Notes under the pieces: generated by a model | Told to the model about the DNA's origin: nothing | The model's input: only the letters and a program-made list of their open reading frames with translations | The model's database searches: none | Translations under genes and position numbers: made by a program | In this document: positions 13,637-26,148 of the stretch, piece after piece | Layout of the letters: each line of letters opens with the position of its first letter | Position numbering within the stretch: the first letter of the stretch is position 1 | Assembly: GCA_001051155.2 (NCBI GenBank) | Contig: JYIP02000016.1 | Span: 1,324 to 65,323, forward strand | Direction of reading: 5' to 3' | Origin: Chrysoporthe austroafricana | Lineage: Eukaryota; Ascomycota; Sordariomycetes; Diaporthales; Cryphonectriaceae | DNA: 64,000 bases

Positions 13637-14095
13637 GGTTTAAAAAGATAGCAAATTTTAACTTTTTCTCTTATTTATCTTATTAATCTATTTTCTAATT
13701 AGAAATACGGGCGGGTTAAGAGTAATATAGAAAGTTCTTTAATCTATTAATTATTTAATCAGAATTCCGAATTAAAATTAATATAAAACCCATTTCGTTT
13801 TAATTGATTATTTGAAAAAGTAAGGCTTGCCTTATTAATTTTCTGAATGAAAACTTAAGGTTTGCAATTGCGATTTTCTTAAATATTGTATAATTCTTAT
13901 ATTTAAATATATTATAGACTATATTAAATAGATAAGAGATCGAATTAAAGCGATATAAATACTTTGAAAAACAGATTAAATATAATTTATATAATTTTAA
14001 AATAATCTTTTACTTCCAGTTTTTATTAACGCTAAATTTTTGCCCATACAAAAAAACTATCCTTTACCTTGAAAACACTTTTATTTAAAGATAGC
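13637..14095 (+). repeat. dispersed repeat, copy C (5'-truncated)
   Basis: Follows copy B directly and lacks the first part of the core. It aligns along its length with copies B and D and ends with the same ATTTAAAGATAG-type boundary. Confidence 0.8.
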
Positions 14096-14589
14096 TATAT
14101 TCGAAATAAATATTTATAATATATAGAAAAAGGGATTTAAAAGGATAGCAAGTTTTAGCTTTTTTTCTTATTTATTTTATTAATTTATTTTCTAATTAAA
14201 AATGCGGGCGGGTTAAAAGTAATATAAAAAGTTCTTTAATTTATTAATTACTTAATTAGAATTCCAAATTAAGACTAGTATAAAACCCGTTTCGTTTTGA
14301 TTAATTATTTGAAAAAATAAGGCTTGCCCTATTAATTTTCTAAATGAAAACTTAAAGTTTGCAATTGCAATCCTCTTAAATATTATACAGTTCTTATATT
14401 TAAATATATTATAGATTATATTGGATAGATAAGAGATCGAATTAAAGCGATGCAAATACTTTAAAAAACGGGTTAAGTATAATTTATACAATTTTAAAAC
14501 GATCTTTTACTCCCGGTTTTTACTAGCGCCAAATTTTTGCCCATATAAAAAAACTATTCTTTACTTTAAAAACACTTTTATTTAAAGAT
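14096..14589 (+). repeat. dispersed repeat, copy D
   Basis: Third core in the B-C-D head-to-tail run. It starts at CTATATTCGAAATAAATA and ends at TTTAAAGATAG. Differences from copy B are mostly C-to-T and G-to-A. A 79-codon minus-strand frame (14252-14491) is still open. Confidence 0.8.
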
Positions 14590-15753
14590 AGGGCCTTTTT
14601 TTCTTATAGCAAATTGCTTTTATCTTTTAATTTTATATAAGAATTATTTTAAACCTTCTTTTTCCGAAAAGTGCAATAAGCAATAGTCCGAATAATAAGC
14701 TATCCAGCTTATGCTACCGTAATTAAGATCCGTTATTTATTCCAGTAAGATATTTTTATTTAGCTAATTGGGTTTTTATTATTAAACGATATTAACTTAT
14801 TTTTCCGGAATTAGCTTTTATTCTCGTTTCTTTCTTTCTTAATAGCAATTGCAGGCTATATATCCTTTCTTGCTATAATTATAGCAAGTAACCTTTTTGC
14901 GTTATTTATATATAAGGGTATTTAGTTTTATAAGTTTAATATATATTATATTTAAATAGGCTATATTATTCCGATTTTTCTGCTAAAACTTGCGCTTTTT
15001 AGAATTGGGTTAATATTTTAAAGTATTCCCGTATCCTTTCTATTATTATTGCTAGCATTTATAAAATCGGTTATCGATACGGACTGCTTTATTAATAAAC
15101 TCGTTAAGTTTTTCAAATCGATTTTTTTTATAAAGTTCTTCCTTGATTTTTTCCTTAAATCTTATATAATAAGCGTCAATAAGGGGTTCGTCTTTATAAT
15201 TAAAATATATAGTAATTTATCTGAATTTAGCAATATAATTTGCTGCTAAGCTAGTTTATCGGAAAGCTTTCAGTTATCGTATTGCAATGCGTTATTTATC
15301 CGGGTTTCCGAAGGTTTCCGTAAGGGCTATTTCGAAATTAAAGTAGTATTAGAAAATGCGCTTAATATCTTCCGACCGGAATGTATTATTATTATTTAAA
15401 TAGTTCCGAAAGGTTAGTTTCTATTATTAGAATGCAATTCTTTCGAGATAATTGCTTGCGAAATCGATTTTATCGTACGTAATCCTAAACTGGATTCTAT
15501 AATGCTTGAAATAAGCTTTAAGCTGGGTTAGAAAAGCTTATAAGTTTCTATAAATGCCTTTATAAAGCCCGGGTTTATCGAGCTTAAAAGCTTTAGCTTA
15601 TTAAAAAGTATTAAAGCGGAATATTTTATTTTTAACTTTTTCAAATTGCTAGTATAAGGCTATATTCTGTTTTTAGAATTATTCGTTAATAAGAGTAATT
15701 AGTATTTCTTCTTAAAAGGCTTAGTTATTGAAAGCGGATAAAATTTAAAGCGC
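14590..15753. other. AT-rich gene-free stretch
   Basis: AT-rich sequence between repeat copy D and an inverted LTR. The open frame at 15049-15249 (+) has no recognisable motif. No gene is supported. Confidence 0.55.
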
Positions 15754-16261
15754 TATTATATTTCCGTTATTGCTTAAAAAGTATATATTAAACCGTTTAA
15801 AAGCAAGAATTATCAAAATATTATAAATATTATAGCAATTCTAAAATATACTGAAAAGTTAAAAGGTTTATATTAATAAAAGCAATGCTAAATATAAGCT
15901 TTAAGTATAGGAAATACGGTATTAAGTATTGCAATATTTATAAGCTTAAAGCAGCTATTAATAAATGCGCTCAATTGATATTTAGATTAATAACTGAAAA
16001 GCTATATATTATATCTATTTAGAGAATATTATATCTTTATATATTTAGCCTTTCAGTTCCAGATCGATAAATATTTATATCGAGCTTATCGATTTTCAAA
16101 GATCGATACCGATACTATCGATCTTATAAAATCAATACCGATCCTGTTAATCTTATTCGACCCTAACCCTTTTCTGCTTATATAAGCCATAGTTAAATAC
16201 TAGTGTAGTCCGGGAAACTTTGCCCCGGTCCTTATATATTGGGTTATAATACTTACTTTAT
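15754..16261 (-). mobile_element. degraded solo LTR (gypsy-related), reverse orientation
   Basis: Read on the minus strand this segment starts TATTATAACCC, passes a TATATAAGC box followed by AAAAGGGTTAGGG, then a word like AGCTTATAAATATTGCAATA and an ATTGCTTTTATTAATATAAACC word, and ends near AAATATAATA. The same ordered words occur in the LTRs at 26804, 27224, 29276 and 29722, and in looser form in the complete element's LTRs. Its right edge abuts the 1.1-kb repeat unit, so it probably inserted at or near that unit. No target duplication was found. Confidence 0.65.
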
Positions 16262-17226
16262 AAAGCTATAAATTAAGCTTTAGCTGCTTATCTTTTTTCT
16301 AGATTTGCTTATTCGTTTAATCGGTAAATATCTATTATATTTAACGGAAAAATGCGATAATTTGCTATTTCGGAAGTTCTTTACTATTATGCCCGTTTTC
16401 CGCAATATTGCTTTGCTATTTTATTTTAAACTATTTGCTAAAAGATTGAAAGAATAGCTTTATAAGCAAATAAATAGCTATTTATATAAGAATTAATTTA
16501 TCCGTACGAAATGCGATAGTAATTTTGCATTTTATTATATTACTAGCTAATAAAATAGCATTTTTGGCAAATAAAGCTATTTATTTGGATATTATTGAGA
16601 AACGGGATAGAATTGCTTAACGGATCTGAAAATCGGAAATCTTATAAATCTTATTGCGTATAATAAATGCCAGGCAAGCTTTAAATAATACGAGCAATAA
16701 ATTATCGCTATTTTTTTAGCATTTAATAGCGTAAAATAGCTAAATGTGCTAGAATTTCGTTTATTAAAATACCGAAATAGCATTCTTTATATATTATAAT
16801 ATATAATTAAAAATAAAAAACGAATAAATAAATTTAATTAGCTATATTCGAAATAAATATTTACGATATACGGAAAGAAAAGTTTGAAAAGATAATAAGT
16901 TTTAGCTTTTTCTCTTATTTATTTTACTAATTTATTTTCTAATTAAAAATACAAGCAGGTTAAGAATAATATAGAAAGTTCTTTAATCTATTAATTATTT
17001 AATTAAAATTCCGAATTAGGATTAATATAAAATCCGTTTTATTTTAATTAATTATTTTAAAAAATAAGGCTTGCCTTATTAATTTTCTGAATAAAAACTT
17101 AAAGTTTGCAATTGCAATCCTTTTAAACGTTATATAGTTCTTATATTTAAATATATTATAAATTATATTGAATAAATAAGAAATTGAATTAAAGCGATAT
17201 AAATATTTTGAAAAACGGGTTAAGTA
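16262..17226 (+). repeat. dispersed repeat, copy E, left part
   Basis: Aligns with 12508-13520 (5' extension plus core). The core stops at AAGTA, where a TA-flanked DNA transposon is inserted, and resumes at 19084. Confidence 0.8.
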
Positions 17227-17268
17227 AGTTGCAAAGGGTACTTTTCAGTACCCTTCCCTTTTCGGCAC
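17227..17268 (+). repeat. left terminal inverted repeat of Fot1-like element
   Basis: It pairs with the end at 19042-19083. The two ends agree over about 42 bp, with a few mismatches (mostly transitions) and one small offset. The outermost bases are AGT, preceded by the duplicated TA. Confidence 0.85.
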
Positions 17269-17999
17269 CTCTAGCTAGCCATATTGAAAATAAATATATA
17301 TATTTAATTTAATTACTTTCCAGCTTTATTTACTTATTACAATGCAATTCTCTTTATTAATAATTAATTCGATATTGCTCTTTTTATCTTCGCTTTCCTT
17401 TTCTGGCCTAGCTGCTTTTTAAGCCTTTTATATATCCTAAATGCTTATAAATTTCGAATTCGGGCTCGTATTAACCTTTTTTTTAAATTAAGCTTAAAAG
17501 CTTTAATTTGTTCTTTTAAAGCCTTATTTTCCTTTAAGACTTTAGTTAAAGCTATATTTCTTTCTTTTTAAGCTTTCTAAATCTTTTTAAAAAGAATGCA
17601 TTATTCAGGAATAGAAGAAAGTTAATTCCGATATCTATTAAGTTAGTAATATAAATCTCTAGCTTTCCGAAAAATCGAATATATATCCGACAATTATAAA
17701 ATTGTATTCGATATTGAATTAAATTTAGCTAATATTCTTGAACTTGAATTTAATAAGGTTTGAAAGCGTTATTAATTATTTTTAAGAAGAAAAAAGCTTA
17801 AGAATAGCTTAGCTAAACGGATAGGTTAAAGACTTATTACTTTCTATTTAAATTTGATATTCTAACTAGAAAAGCCTTTTAAACGAATAAAATAATAATT
17901 TTCGAAAAATAAACGCTTTTTATAAATAATACTATTTCCTTATTAATTTATAATATTAAGCTTTTTTCTATAAGCCCTTTTAAAAAAGGAAAAGATTCC

Positions 18000-18200
18000 T
18001 AAATCGAAAGGCTGAAAAACGTAAGAAGTATAAAAAGGCAAATAAAGCAATAGAATATTATTTTGAAAGCATTCCTATATAAATTTATCAGTTATATAGC
18101 TGCTATAGCTATCCAAGATTAATAATCTGGCTTTTAAAGAGTTTGCGGGCTAGCTGCCAGGAATAAATACTTTTTTTAGCTATTTGAATGCTATTTCGTT
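18000..18200 (-). pseudogene. pogo/Fot1 transposase DDE-domain remnant
   Basis: The minus strand from about 18195 to 18060 reads, in one frame, a FIPG word, a stop, then RLLILD followed by SYSSYIT, another stop, and ECFQNN. In Fot1/pogo transposases the corresponding segment is the second catalytic Asp region (LILDGHGSH, then a short helix ending in C-x-x-N). The Asp is kept, while Gly and His appear as Ser and Tyr, as G-to-A and C-to-T changes would produce. The rest of the transposase could not be followed by eye. Confidence 0.75.
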
Positions 18201-19041
18201 ATTTATCTATTTATTTGAAATAGCAATAAATTGCTAGCTTTTGAAAAGATCCATTTCAAAAAGAAACTATTATTGCTATACAAATTTCCCTTTAAAAATA
18301 ATTAGGGGAAAGAGATAAGTATTAATAGCTAAGATATATTCAAGAAAAGAAGTTCAGGCTTGCGATCCAGAATCTTTTTTCTATATTAAATATAAAGAAA
18401 AGCTCCCGAAAATTAATCCGTTCTCGCTTTAGCCCTTTATTATTCCAGCTTTATTTATATTCTATTTATTAGCTAGCTTAATAGTTTGGATAGAAAGAAG
18501 ATCGAATAAATAAAACCAAAGCCTTATTACTTTTATTATTGCTTTATTAATTCGAATTAAAGCTATTCGGCAAGTTTTCCGGATTTATATTTCTGGATTT
18601 CTTTTCAGAAAAGAAGTAACCCATTTCTTTCTTAAAAGCTGAAAGTCTCCCTTAACGAAAAGGATTTTCTAAGCAAAAAATCTGAATTCTAAATAATTAA
18701 GCAGAAAGCTTAAGCTTTCTTAAATGCGAATCCATTCAATAAGCTTTGCTTCCTGGCTTATAAAGAGCCTCTAGCTATTTTCGTAAGCTATTTTATATAA
18801 CGTTCTTCTTATAAGATAGCTTTAAAAAGTAGTTCTTGGAATCCTTTATTTAAGCAAAGCCCTTTTTTGAAATAAGCTATTTTTGATAGCTTTAATAGCC
18901 TAAGATAGCTCAAATTCTGTATAAAGCATAATTGAAGTCGTATGAAGCGTTAGTAAAAAGATCAAATTATTTGAATAAAAATTAGTAAAGAAAAAGTAAA
19001 AGAAAGAGAGGTGGTTAAATAAGCGGTATGGTTATTTAAGA

Positions 19042-19083
19042 GTGCTGAAAAGGAAGGAGTGCCGAAAAGTACCCCTTGCGACT
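19042..19083 (-). repeat. right terminal inverted repeat of Fot1-like element
   Basis: Reverse complement of the left end with few differences. It ends in ACT and is followed by the duplicated TA and the resumed repeat. Confidence 0.85.
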
Positions 19084-19198
19084 TATAATTTGTATAATTT
19101 TAAAACGATCCTTTATTCCCGGTTTTTATTAACGCTAAATTTTTGCTTATACAAAAAAACTGTCTTTTACCTTAAAGATACCTTTATTTAAAGATAGA
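19084..19198 (+). repeat. dispersed repeat, copy E, right part
   Basis: Continues the core of copy E after the transposon and ends with the family's TTTAAAGATAG boundary. Confidence 0.8.
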
Positions 19199-19230
19199 AT
19201 AACGGGAAGATTCGGAATTAAATAAGCAGC

Positions 19231-19645
19231 TGTTATGAACCAACATACAGAAGGACAAACCCCGACCTAGGGCCAAATCAAGAGAATGAAAATACGTACC
19301 CCGCAAAGATTACGTAAGCCAGGGTTAGGGTTATTAGAGCTCAACCGGGCTTACCGGGGCTCGATAAGCAGCTATGAGCCCCGATAAGCAGCGATAAGCC
19401 AAGGACTAAAAAAATATGGATATATAAGGCTGGAAGAACTATCGGCTAGATAATTAGATAGGACTTTTAGTTGTCAATCTAAGTATCAATTGGACCTTAT
19501 TATTGATAGCCATATTGGCTTATGAACCTTGCAATACTTAGTGAATTTGTCTTGAAGCTCAAGATAGTATTTGGCATCGCTCTTGTTAGCATAAAACCCT
19601 TTATCCCTATAGCCTATCTAAGGATCTGCTGTAGCGTTTATAATA
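19231..19645 (+). repeat. 5' LTR
   Basis: Begins TGTTATGAACC and ends CGTTTATAATA. It contains AGGGTTAGGGTTATT at about 19320 and TATATAAGGC at about 19420, a likely TATA box. It aligns without gaps to 26149-26563. Confidence 0.95.
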
Positions 19646-19707
19646 TTTTGACGATTCTTATTCAAGATCGGTTCAATGTATACCCTTTAAGCAATATTCA
19701 GGATATA

Positions 19708-20640
19708 ATGGCGCCCCAGACCCCGTCCTTATCCAATAATTAGGCCTTCTAAGAAGAAATCCCAGTCGTCCTTACTAACGAACAATTCCAATAACAGAAT
19801 ATAATATTGTACTAGCAGCTTGAGGAAGTCAAGAACGAAGTTATCCGTTTCAATACCTTTCAGCAGGCCAGGGCTTTCAAGCTTGACAAGCCCGGCCCGT
19901 ATAAAGGCATTCGGGAAGACTTCCAGGCTTTCTTGATATAATTCAAGGCTTATTTCAAGCATTATGGAACCCAGTTTAGGATTATTTATAACAAGATCGA
20001 TTTCGCGGGAAATCGCCTTGAAAGAACGGCGTTCCAGTAATGGGAACCAACCTTTCGCGACTATTTGGATAATAGCGAGGAATTTCGCTCGGAAGATACC
20101 AAGCGCGTCTTCCAGCGCTACGCCAACTTCGAGTTAGCTCTTATTAAGACTTTTGGAGATCCGGATGAACGACGAATTGCAGTATGGCAGCTAGAGGCAT
20201 TTCGACAAACTAGTTCGGCCGCGGACTATATGGCGAAATTCCGGCAAATCGTTACTTACCTTGATTACGAGGACGAACCCCTTATAGATACCTATTACGC
20301 AGGACTCAAAGAGGAAGTTAAGGATGAATTTTATAAGGAAGACCGACCCGAAAAGCTTAGTAAGTTTATTAATAAGGCAGTCCGTATTGATAACCGACTA
20401 TACGAACGACGGCAATAACGGCAGAAAAATCATAATACTTTCCTGCGGTATCAGCCAAATACTGGGAAGCGCAAGTTCCAGTATAAGGGCAAGAATAATA
20501 CGGCCTATTCGGGCATTATATATGCTAGGCCTATGGAACTAGATACCCTCGTACGCGAATAACGCAAAGGGGTTATTTGTTATAATTGCGGCAAGAAAGG
20601 TTATATCGCTCGCAATTATCGATAAGAACAAAAGAAGCGA
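19708..20640 (+). pseudogene. gag: gag (capsid and zinc knuckle), nonsense-mutated
   Basis: An ATG at 19708 opens a frame that, despite stops at positions expected to be Gln or Trp, reads as a retrotransposon Gag. The longest intact part (20065-20418) has the usual helical Gag-domain words (FAGNRLER and DYLDNSEEF just upstream, VWQLEAFRQ, YMAKFRQI). It is followed at 20578-20619 by a CX2CX4HX4C knuckle whose His (20602-20604) and last Cys (20617-20619) are both Tyr codons. These are C-to-T and G-to-A type changes. In life it would form the particle and bind RNA. It is non-functional now. Confidence 0.9.
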
Positions 20641-20649
20641 GAATGGAAA

Positions 20650-23600
20650 CTAGTCTCAGAGAGATAGCTTAATATCGCTTAGCGATAGGAACCCAATCAG
20701 CTGGGCAAAAATATCCAATCTAAACAAGCAGCGGATTTTGATTACGGCAATACTAGCTGGATAGCTTGCTACTAGGATTACTGCATACTGCATTTCTCGG
20801 AAAAGGAAAGCTCAGGATAGTTCTTACGCAAGCCCCAAGAATAGCGGCAATTTGCTATAAGCAAGAAAGGCTTACTTTACGATACTATTATCCGGGATAG
20901 CGATTCCGATTGCTTTAATGAAAGACTTTCGCAAAGCAAAGAAAACTTGGGAAAATACCCCTTGAATTACTATCTGGAACGATAATGGAGCAATATGGTA
21001 GAAAAGGAAATCGGCATTATGAGACCGGAATTACCGATACCTAGCATTATTATCGAAGAATCGGCATATCCCGACAGATAATTAGATAACTTACCAATTC
21101 CAGTCCTTAACGAAGAATTATCAGAAGAAACAGCCCGCTATTAATAAAAGAATTGCCAAGATTGCAATAAATGGATAACCAAATATACGGAAATGGAATA
21201 TATCATTTATAGGCTTACGATAAAGGAACTCTTCCAAAGCATATTATTCCAGAATAGTAATTGCTTACCCCAGGAAGACGGAAGGATTAGTTACTTATAC
21301 CCTTGCTATTATGAACTTGCCTGGATTAGTTATGTTTACTATAATTGCCAGATATATTTCAGCAAGAAAGTTAAATACGATTGGTTTCCGCTTAAGGAAT
21401 GGGATTAATTAATCTATCCCGTTACGAAAGAAAGAGGAAAGCATAGGAAAGTCTTGCATATCGAAAACAATAACGCATATATAGGATTACCCGATAACTG
21501 CTTACGAGCATGCATTAATAGAAAAACCATATAGGGATAATGCTATGTAATCGCATGCTCTATATATATATGGGACAAAGCCAAAGAATGGCATAGGCTG
21601 CAGAAAATCGAGAAGAATTAGTAGCGAAGCTACGCTCAAGCAAAAAGGCTGGCATAGCAAGCAGCAAGGAACGCCCAGGATACCCCAAAAGGGAAGGATC
21701 GCTTATAATGGGATAATAGCCGATCAGGACTACGAGGTCCTTATGTGCCATTATTAAAGGAAACGAGGAGCATATTATTCTAGATGCGTATATCAAAGGA
21801 CGATAATATAGCATACTACTGGATAGCGGCATATAAAGAAATTTCATCTCGCCCGAAATCGTTAATAGGGAACGAATTCCCTGGATGCAAAAGAAGGATT
21901 CTTACAAGCTTAATACTGTAAAAGGAAAGTCGGTTACGTATAACTTAAGTATAATCGATATGGAAACTGATTATTTACCTGTCTCGATCCAAAGCTTTAC
22001 GATAAACGTTACTTTTAATATTACAGATATAGCATAATATAAGTTAATTTTGGGAATATTTTGGCTTAAGGAATATAACTCTCGAATTGATTGGATTACT
22101 GGCCAGATCTTATAGGAATAAGCTATACTTACCGAGAAGGTCGCAATTACTAGCAAAGGAAAAGACTTAGTTACTGAGGATAGCATAAATGAAATGCGCT
22201 CAAATAGGCTTACGAATACCTTTAGAGCAGAAAAGCAAGCTATAATATAAGGAAGGGTTACGATTACTTTAAACTTCCAGACGAAGGTTAAAAACGGACT
22301 AGGATTACAAATGACTATCGATTAATAAAAGTTCGGTTAAGTACGGAATAACGCAAGAAAATGTAAATTATGGAATCATAAAGAAATACAGCTCCTATAG
22401 CACGAATATGCCAGAAAACAATTCGGCTCGGCACTTGACAGATACCTGAGATTACTAGAAATAGAAAAGCTCAAAAGATAAGAAGCTAGCGAGGCAAGAT
22501 ACGCATAGCGATACCTTATATTCTTACAGATTGCAGAAGACAAAGAAGAATTATTGCCAGACTTTAAAAACGTATTACGGGAGTATTACGAATTCAAAAA
22601 ACTATGGCAAAGAAGATTCGATAACGGCTTACCCGAATATGGCCTTTTTGATTATAAGATCCTACTGAAAGAAGGGATAAAGCTACAGAATTACCCTATT
22701 TACAAGCTCGATCAAGCAAAACTCAAAGCATTCAGGGAATATATTGACGAAAACCTCAAGAGAGGCTATATACGGAAATTACGATCATTCGCGGGATACC
22801 CAATCCTGTTCGTTCCAAAGAAAAACGGCAAATTACGACTTTGCGTGAACTATCGGCAACTTAACGATATTACAATCAAGAATCGCTATCCCTTGCCGTT
22901 AATAAGAGAAATGCGAGATCGTTTAATAGGAGCAAAATGGTTTACTACCTTGAACTTTAAAGAAAGATACTATCATATCCGGATTAAGGAAGATAATATT
23001 TGGAAAATAGCATTCAGGACCCGTTACGGATATTTCGAGTATGTAATCTTACTTTTTAGATTAACCAATGCGCTCGCATCCTTCCAAGAAATGATTAACG
23101 ATATCTTCCGCGAATACTTGGATACTATTATTATCGTCTACTTTAACAATATCCTTATCTATTCCAAAGACCTTGTATTATACAAATAGCATGTATGACA
23201 AGTATTCCGAATGTTATAAGATAACAAATTCCTCGTAAAACCAAGCAAATGCCAGTTCTATTAATAGGAAATCGATTACTTGGGCTATACTATCAAACTA
23301 GGATAGATTAGTATGCAGAAAGATAAGGTCCAAGCAGTAAAAGAATGGTTTATACCAGAAAAGATTAAGGAAATCAGAGCATTCCTCGGCTATGCCAATT
23401 TCTATCGGCAATTCATTCGAGATTATAGCAAGATCGTACGACTACTTACGAATCTTACAAAGAAGGATTGCAAATTTGAATAGACTTAAGAAGCTCGAAA
23501 AGCATTCGACAAAATTAAAAAACGAGTTATATCAGAACCCATATTCTGCGAAACGGACCCAAATAAACTATTCGAAATTAAAACCGACGCATCAGACTAT

Positions 23601-25300
23601 ATACTTAGCGGATAACTAGGCTAACAAGATAACCAGGGACGTCTCAAGATAATAAGCAATTTCTCAAAAAAGTTGAACGGCCCGGAATTCAATTACAGCA
23701 TTCCAGATAAAGAACTAATGGCAATTGTCAAAGTATTCGAAAAATAGCAATACTACTTAATCGGAACTAAATACTAGATAATAATACATTCAGACTATAA
23801 AAACCTAATAATGTTCATAATAACAAAAATCTTGAACAAACGATAAGTCAGATAGGCAGAATTCCTCTCGCAATTCGATTTAAAAATCATATATTGCAAA
23901 GGATTAGAGAATAGCAGAACAGACGCCCTTAGCAAACAAGCAAATTACCAAGATACGGAACCCAAAGAATTACAGAATATTTTCAGGTAAGACAAAAACG
24001 GCAACCTTATAAGCGAAACAAGAGAACTTAATACGATTATCAGAATCGAGAATCAAAGAAGAAAACCTGAGGATATAATTCCCGAAAAACAAAACGAATA
24101 TATCAAGACCATATATAGCATACTAGCATATGGTTATTAAAGAATCAGAGCCACTTACGAAAGAATCAAGAGATACTGGAACTTATTAGGGCTCAGACAA
24201 AAAATCGAAAGAATCTTACGAAAATGCAATAGCTGCAAGAAGAATAAGATTGAATATTATAAGCCCTATAGATTGCTCTAACCATTCCCGGTTCCGGAAA
24301 TAGTTTGGCAATCTATCAGCTGGGATTTCATTACTAAGCTATTTCTCTTACGAGAACCCTTAACTAAAGTACAATACGATAGCATTCTAGTAGTAGTTTG
24401 CAAACTGAGCAAGTACGCTTATTTCTTACTATATAAGGAAAGCAGTATAGCAAAGGAACTCGTATATACGTTCCTCAGAACGGTTATAATCAATTACGGC
24501 ATGCCTAAAGAAATCATTTCCGATAAAGACAGAAAGTTCGCATTAAACTTCTGGACTTTACTTACGAAGCTATTCGGAATACAATAGAGAATATCTATAG
24601 CATTCTATTTACAAACAGACGGACAAACGGAAAGAATTAACCAGATTATCAAGCAATATTTACGATATTACGTAAATTACGAGCAGGATAACTAAGTTAA
24701 CTTCCTATCCCTAGCGCAATTTGTATATAATAGCGCAAATACAAGTATGATAAAGAAATCGCTATTCTACGTATTCTATAGCTATAACCCGATAGCCTAT
24801 TACGACAAGATATCAGGAGCAAACGCAAAAGCTATAGAAAGACAAATCAGAAGAATCAAGAAAGTTCAAAAAGAATTCCAGAAAGAACTAAAGTTCGTAC
24901 AAGAAAGAATAACGAAATACGCTAATTCCAAAAAGATCGAAAGACCAATCCTATAGGAAAGGGATAAAGTTTACTTTGTTCGACAGAAAGAATATATTAA
25001 AATAACAAAACCCTCTTATTTACTGGATTATAAGAAATTGGGACCATTCAAAATCCTAAGGAAAATCTCAAATATCAATTTCGAACTCGCGCTACCTTAT
25101 AGAATGAGAATCTATCCGGTATTCTACATTTCGTTCTTCGAACTAGTACCAAGAATAACCAAAATAGATAGAAGCATTCAGATCGAAAATAACGAGCCAG
25201 AATACGAGGTCGAACGAATCCTCAGATATTGCGGACCAGATTACGATCCCGAATACCTTATCAAATGGAAAGACTACCCGGCAAGTGAAAATTCGTAAAA
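20650..25300 (+). pseudogene. pol: pol polyprotein (PR-RT-RH-IN-chromodomain), nonsense-mutated
   Basis: Protease: the active-site triplet Asp-Ser-Gly is at 21822-21830, with a stop three codons later, then an ILGIFWL-type flap/C-terminal word. RT occupies about 22554-23189. RNase H (KTDASDY at about 23573) lies at 23570-23940. Integrase has a CNSCKK half of its zinc finger at about 24225-24240. Its core has Asp 24324-24326, Asp 24522-24524 and Glu 24630-24632, with the last two spaced D-x35-E. A chromodomain (YEVERIL, LIKWKDYP) ends the frame at 25200-25300. Stops interrupt nearly every domain, so no active product is possible. All three integrase acidic residues survive while the RT catalytic pair does not. 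Confidence 0.92.
22554..23189 (+). pseudogene. reverse transcriptase domain with YFNN in place of the catalytic Asp pair
   Basis: An uninterrupted 211-codon stretch covers most of the RT palm and fingers: LRLCVNYRQLN, NRYPLPLI and FRLTNALASFQ are standard Ty3-type RT words. The catalytic loop, normally [YF]-x-D-D followed by ILIYS, reads YFNNILIYS. Both aspartates are Asn codons (GAC or GAT to AAC or AAT, a G-to-A change). The N-terminal side continues upstream of 22554 beyond a stop. Confidence 0.92.
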
Positions 25301-25429
25301 ACCCAAATCTAATTTACAAAATGCATTTCGAGCATTAGCAGATTACCTGGATAAATAATAACGGAAAAGAATAAGCATATGAAGATTCTACTTACCCGAA
25401 TTATTTAAAAGGACTGCCCGGATCCAGAA

Positions 25430-26108
25430 TAGGAATTAGCCTTACCCAAAAAACCAGACCAGTCCATTACAAAATTACTTATATTTACGGAATTCCAGTC
25501 AAAACTATTAAAAGAAGGATCCGCAACCGCAGCTGCAGACTTTTCGGAAACTACTGCTTATACCTCGATAGCCATATGATTATGCTTTTCCTTTTCCAGA
25601 CTTTGATTTACCAACTTTATCCCTTTTTCCTGGAAGAAGCGGTACTATTTCTTTAGCCATGCAAGACGAGCCAAGGATTCGGTCATACGGGACTGAAGCT
25701 CGAGAAACCGCCCTTCCTCCTCAACCTTACGATTATCAATCCGGGACAATTTATCGGTAACTCGTAATATTATAATAGGATCAGGAAAAAGAATGAGAAG
25801 AGCAAGAAGAAAGAAAAAGGGAGCCTACAAGACGATAACGGAACCCGTCCAGCATCGCAAGAACGCCCCCGTTTCGTACAATTAGAACAACTCTTAACCC
25901 CATCCACTATACGATACGACAAGCCCTCTTCAAGACAGAGCGAACAAGGCATGATTTCGTACCCTCGAGACTCGATAAACGAAAATCGCTCAAGGCGGGC
26001 AAGATTCTTGGAAGAAAGAGTAGACGAGGAACCATGAGACTTGCCGACTCTGTAAAATATCTCAATAAGGAAAATGCGATAAGAAACCTGCCGAATAAGG
26101 ATACTCAC
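25430..26108 (-). pseudogene. antisense Cys-cluster/coiled-coil frame inside the chromovirus
   Basis: On the strand opposite gag-pol, just inside the 3' LTR, a frame from 26108 encodes a Cys-cluster module: C-x2-C-x6-Tyr, then C-x2-C-x6-C (PCSLC ... SCSNC ... SCD). The Tyr sits where a Cys completes the first CX2CX6C unit (TGC/TGT to TAC/TAT). After an apparent intron or frameshift near 25800, a second part follows with LSRIDNRKVEEE, then a helical, charged region (LARLAWLKK), broken by TAG/TAA stops. I recall similar Cys-module plus coiled-coil hypothetical proteins in other ascomycete genomes but cannot name the family. Its function is unknown; nucleic-acid binding is a guess from the Cys pattern. 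Confidence 0.65.
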
Positions 26109-26135
26109 AAAGCATTATTGGGGATAACAACCGAT

Positions 26136-26148
26136 AGAGGAGGGATGA
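26136..26148 (+). other. polypurine tract
   Basis: AGAGGAGGGATGA lies immediately before the 3' LTR, in the position required for priming of plus-strand DNA synthesis in LTR retrotransposons. Confidence 0.7.

Larger units (their letters stand above)
17227..19083 (-). mobile_element. Fot1/pogo-like (Tc1/mariner superfamily) DNA transposon, mutated
   Basis: The 1,857-bp element splits repeat copy E exactly: the uninterrupted repeat reads AAGTATAATTTGTATAA, and here the TA is duplicated at 17225-17226 and 19084-19085. Both ends carry imperfect inverted repeats of about 42 bp (left AGTTGCAAAGGGTACTTTTC, right end read inward AGTCGCAAGGGGTACTTTTC). A TA duplication and 1.9-kb length are typical of fungal Fot1/pogo elements. 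The minus strand near 18050-18190 still translates to a DDE-domain relic, with the words RLLILDSYSSY and ECFQNNI, the latter after a stop. That corresponds to the family's LILDGHGSH-type motif with Gly and His codons changed. The element is dead because stops fill the frame. It inserted after the repeat family had amplified. Confidence 0.9.

Noticed and set aside
13350..14491. A 79-codon minus-strand frame open in two copies of the dispersed repeat (13350-13589, 14252-14491)
   Set aside because: The copies are closely related, so shared openness is expected. The product is Leu/Ile/Lys/Asn-rich without a motif.
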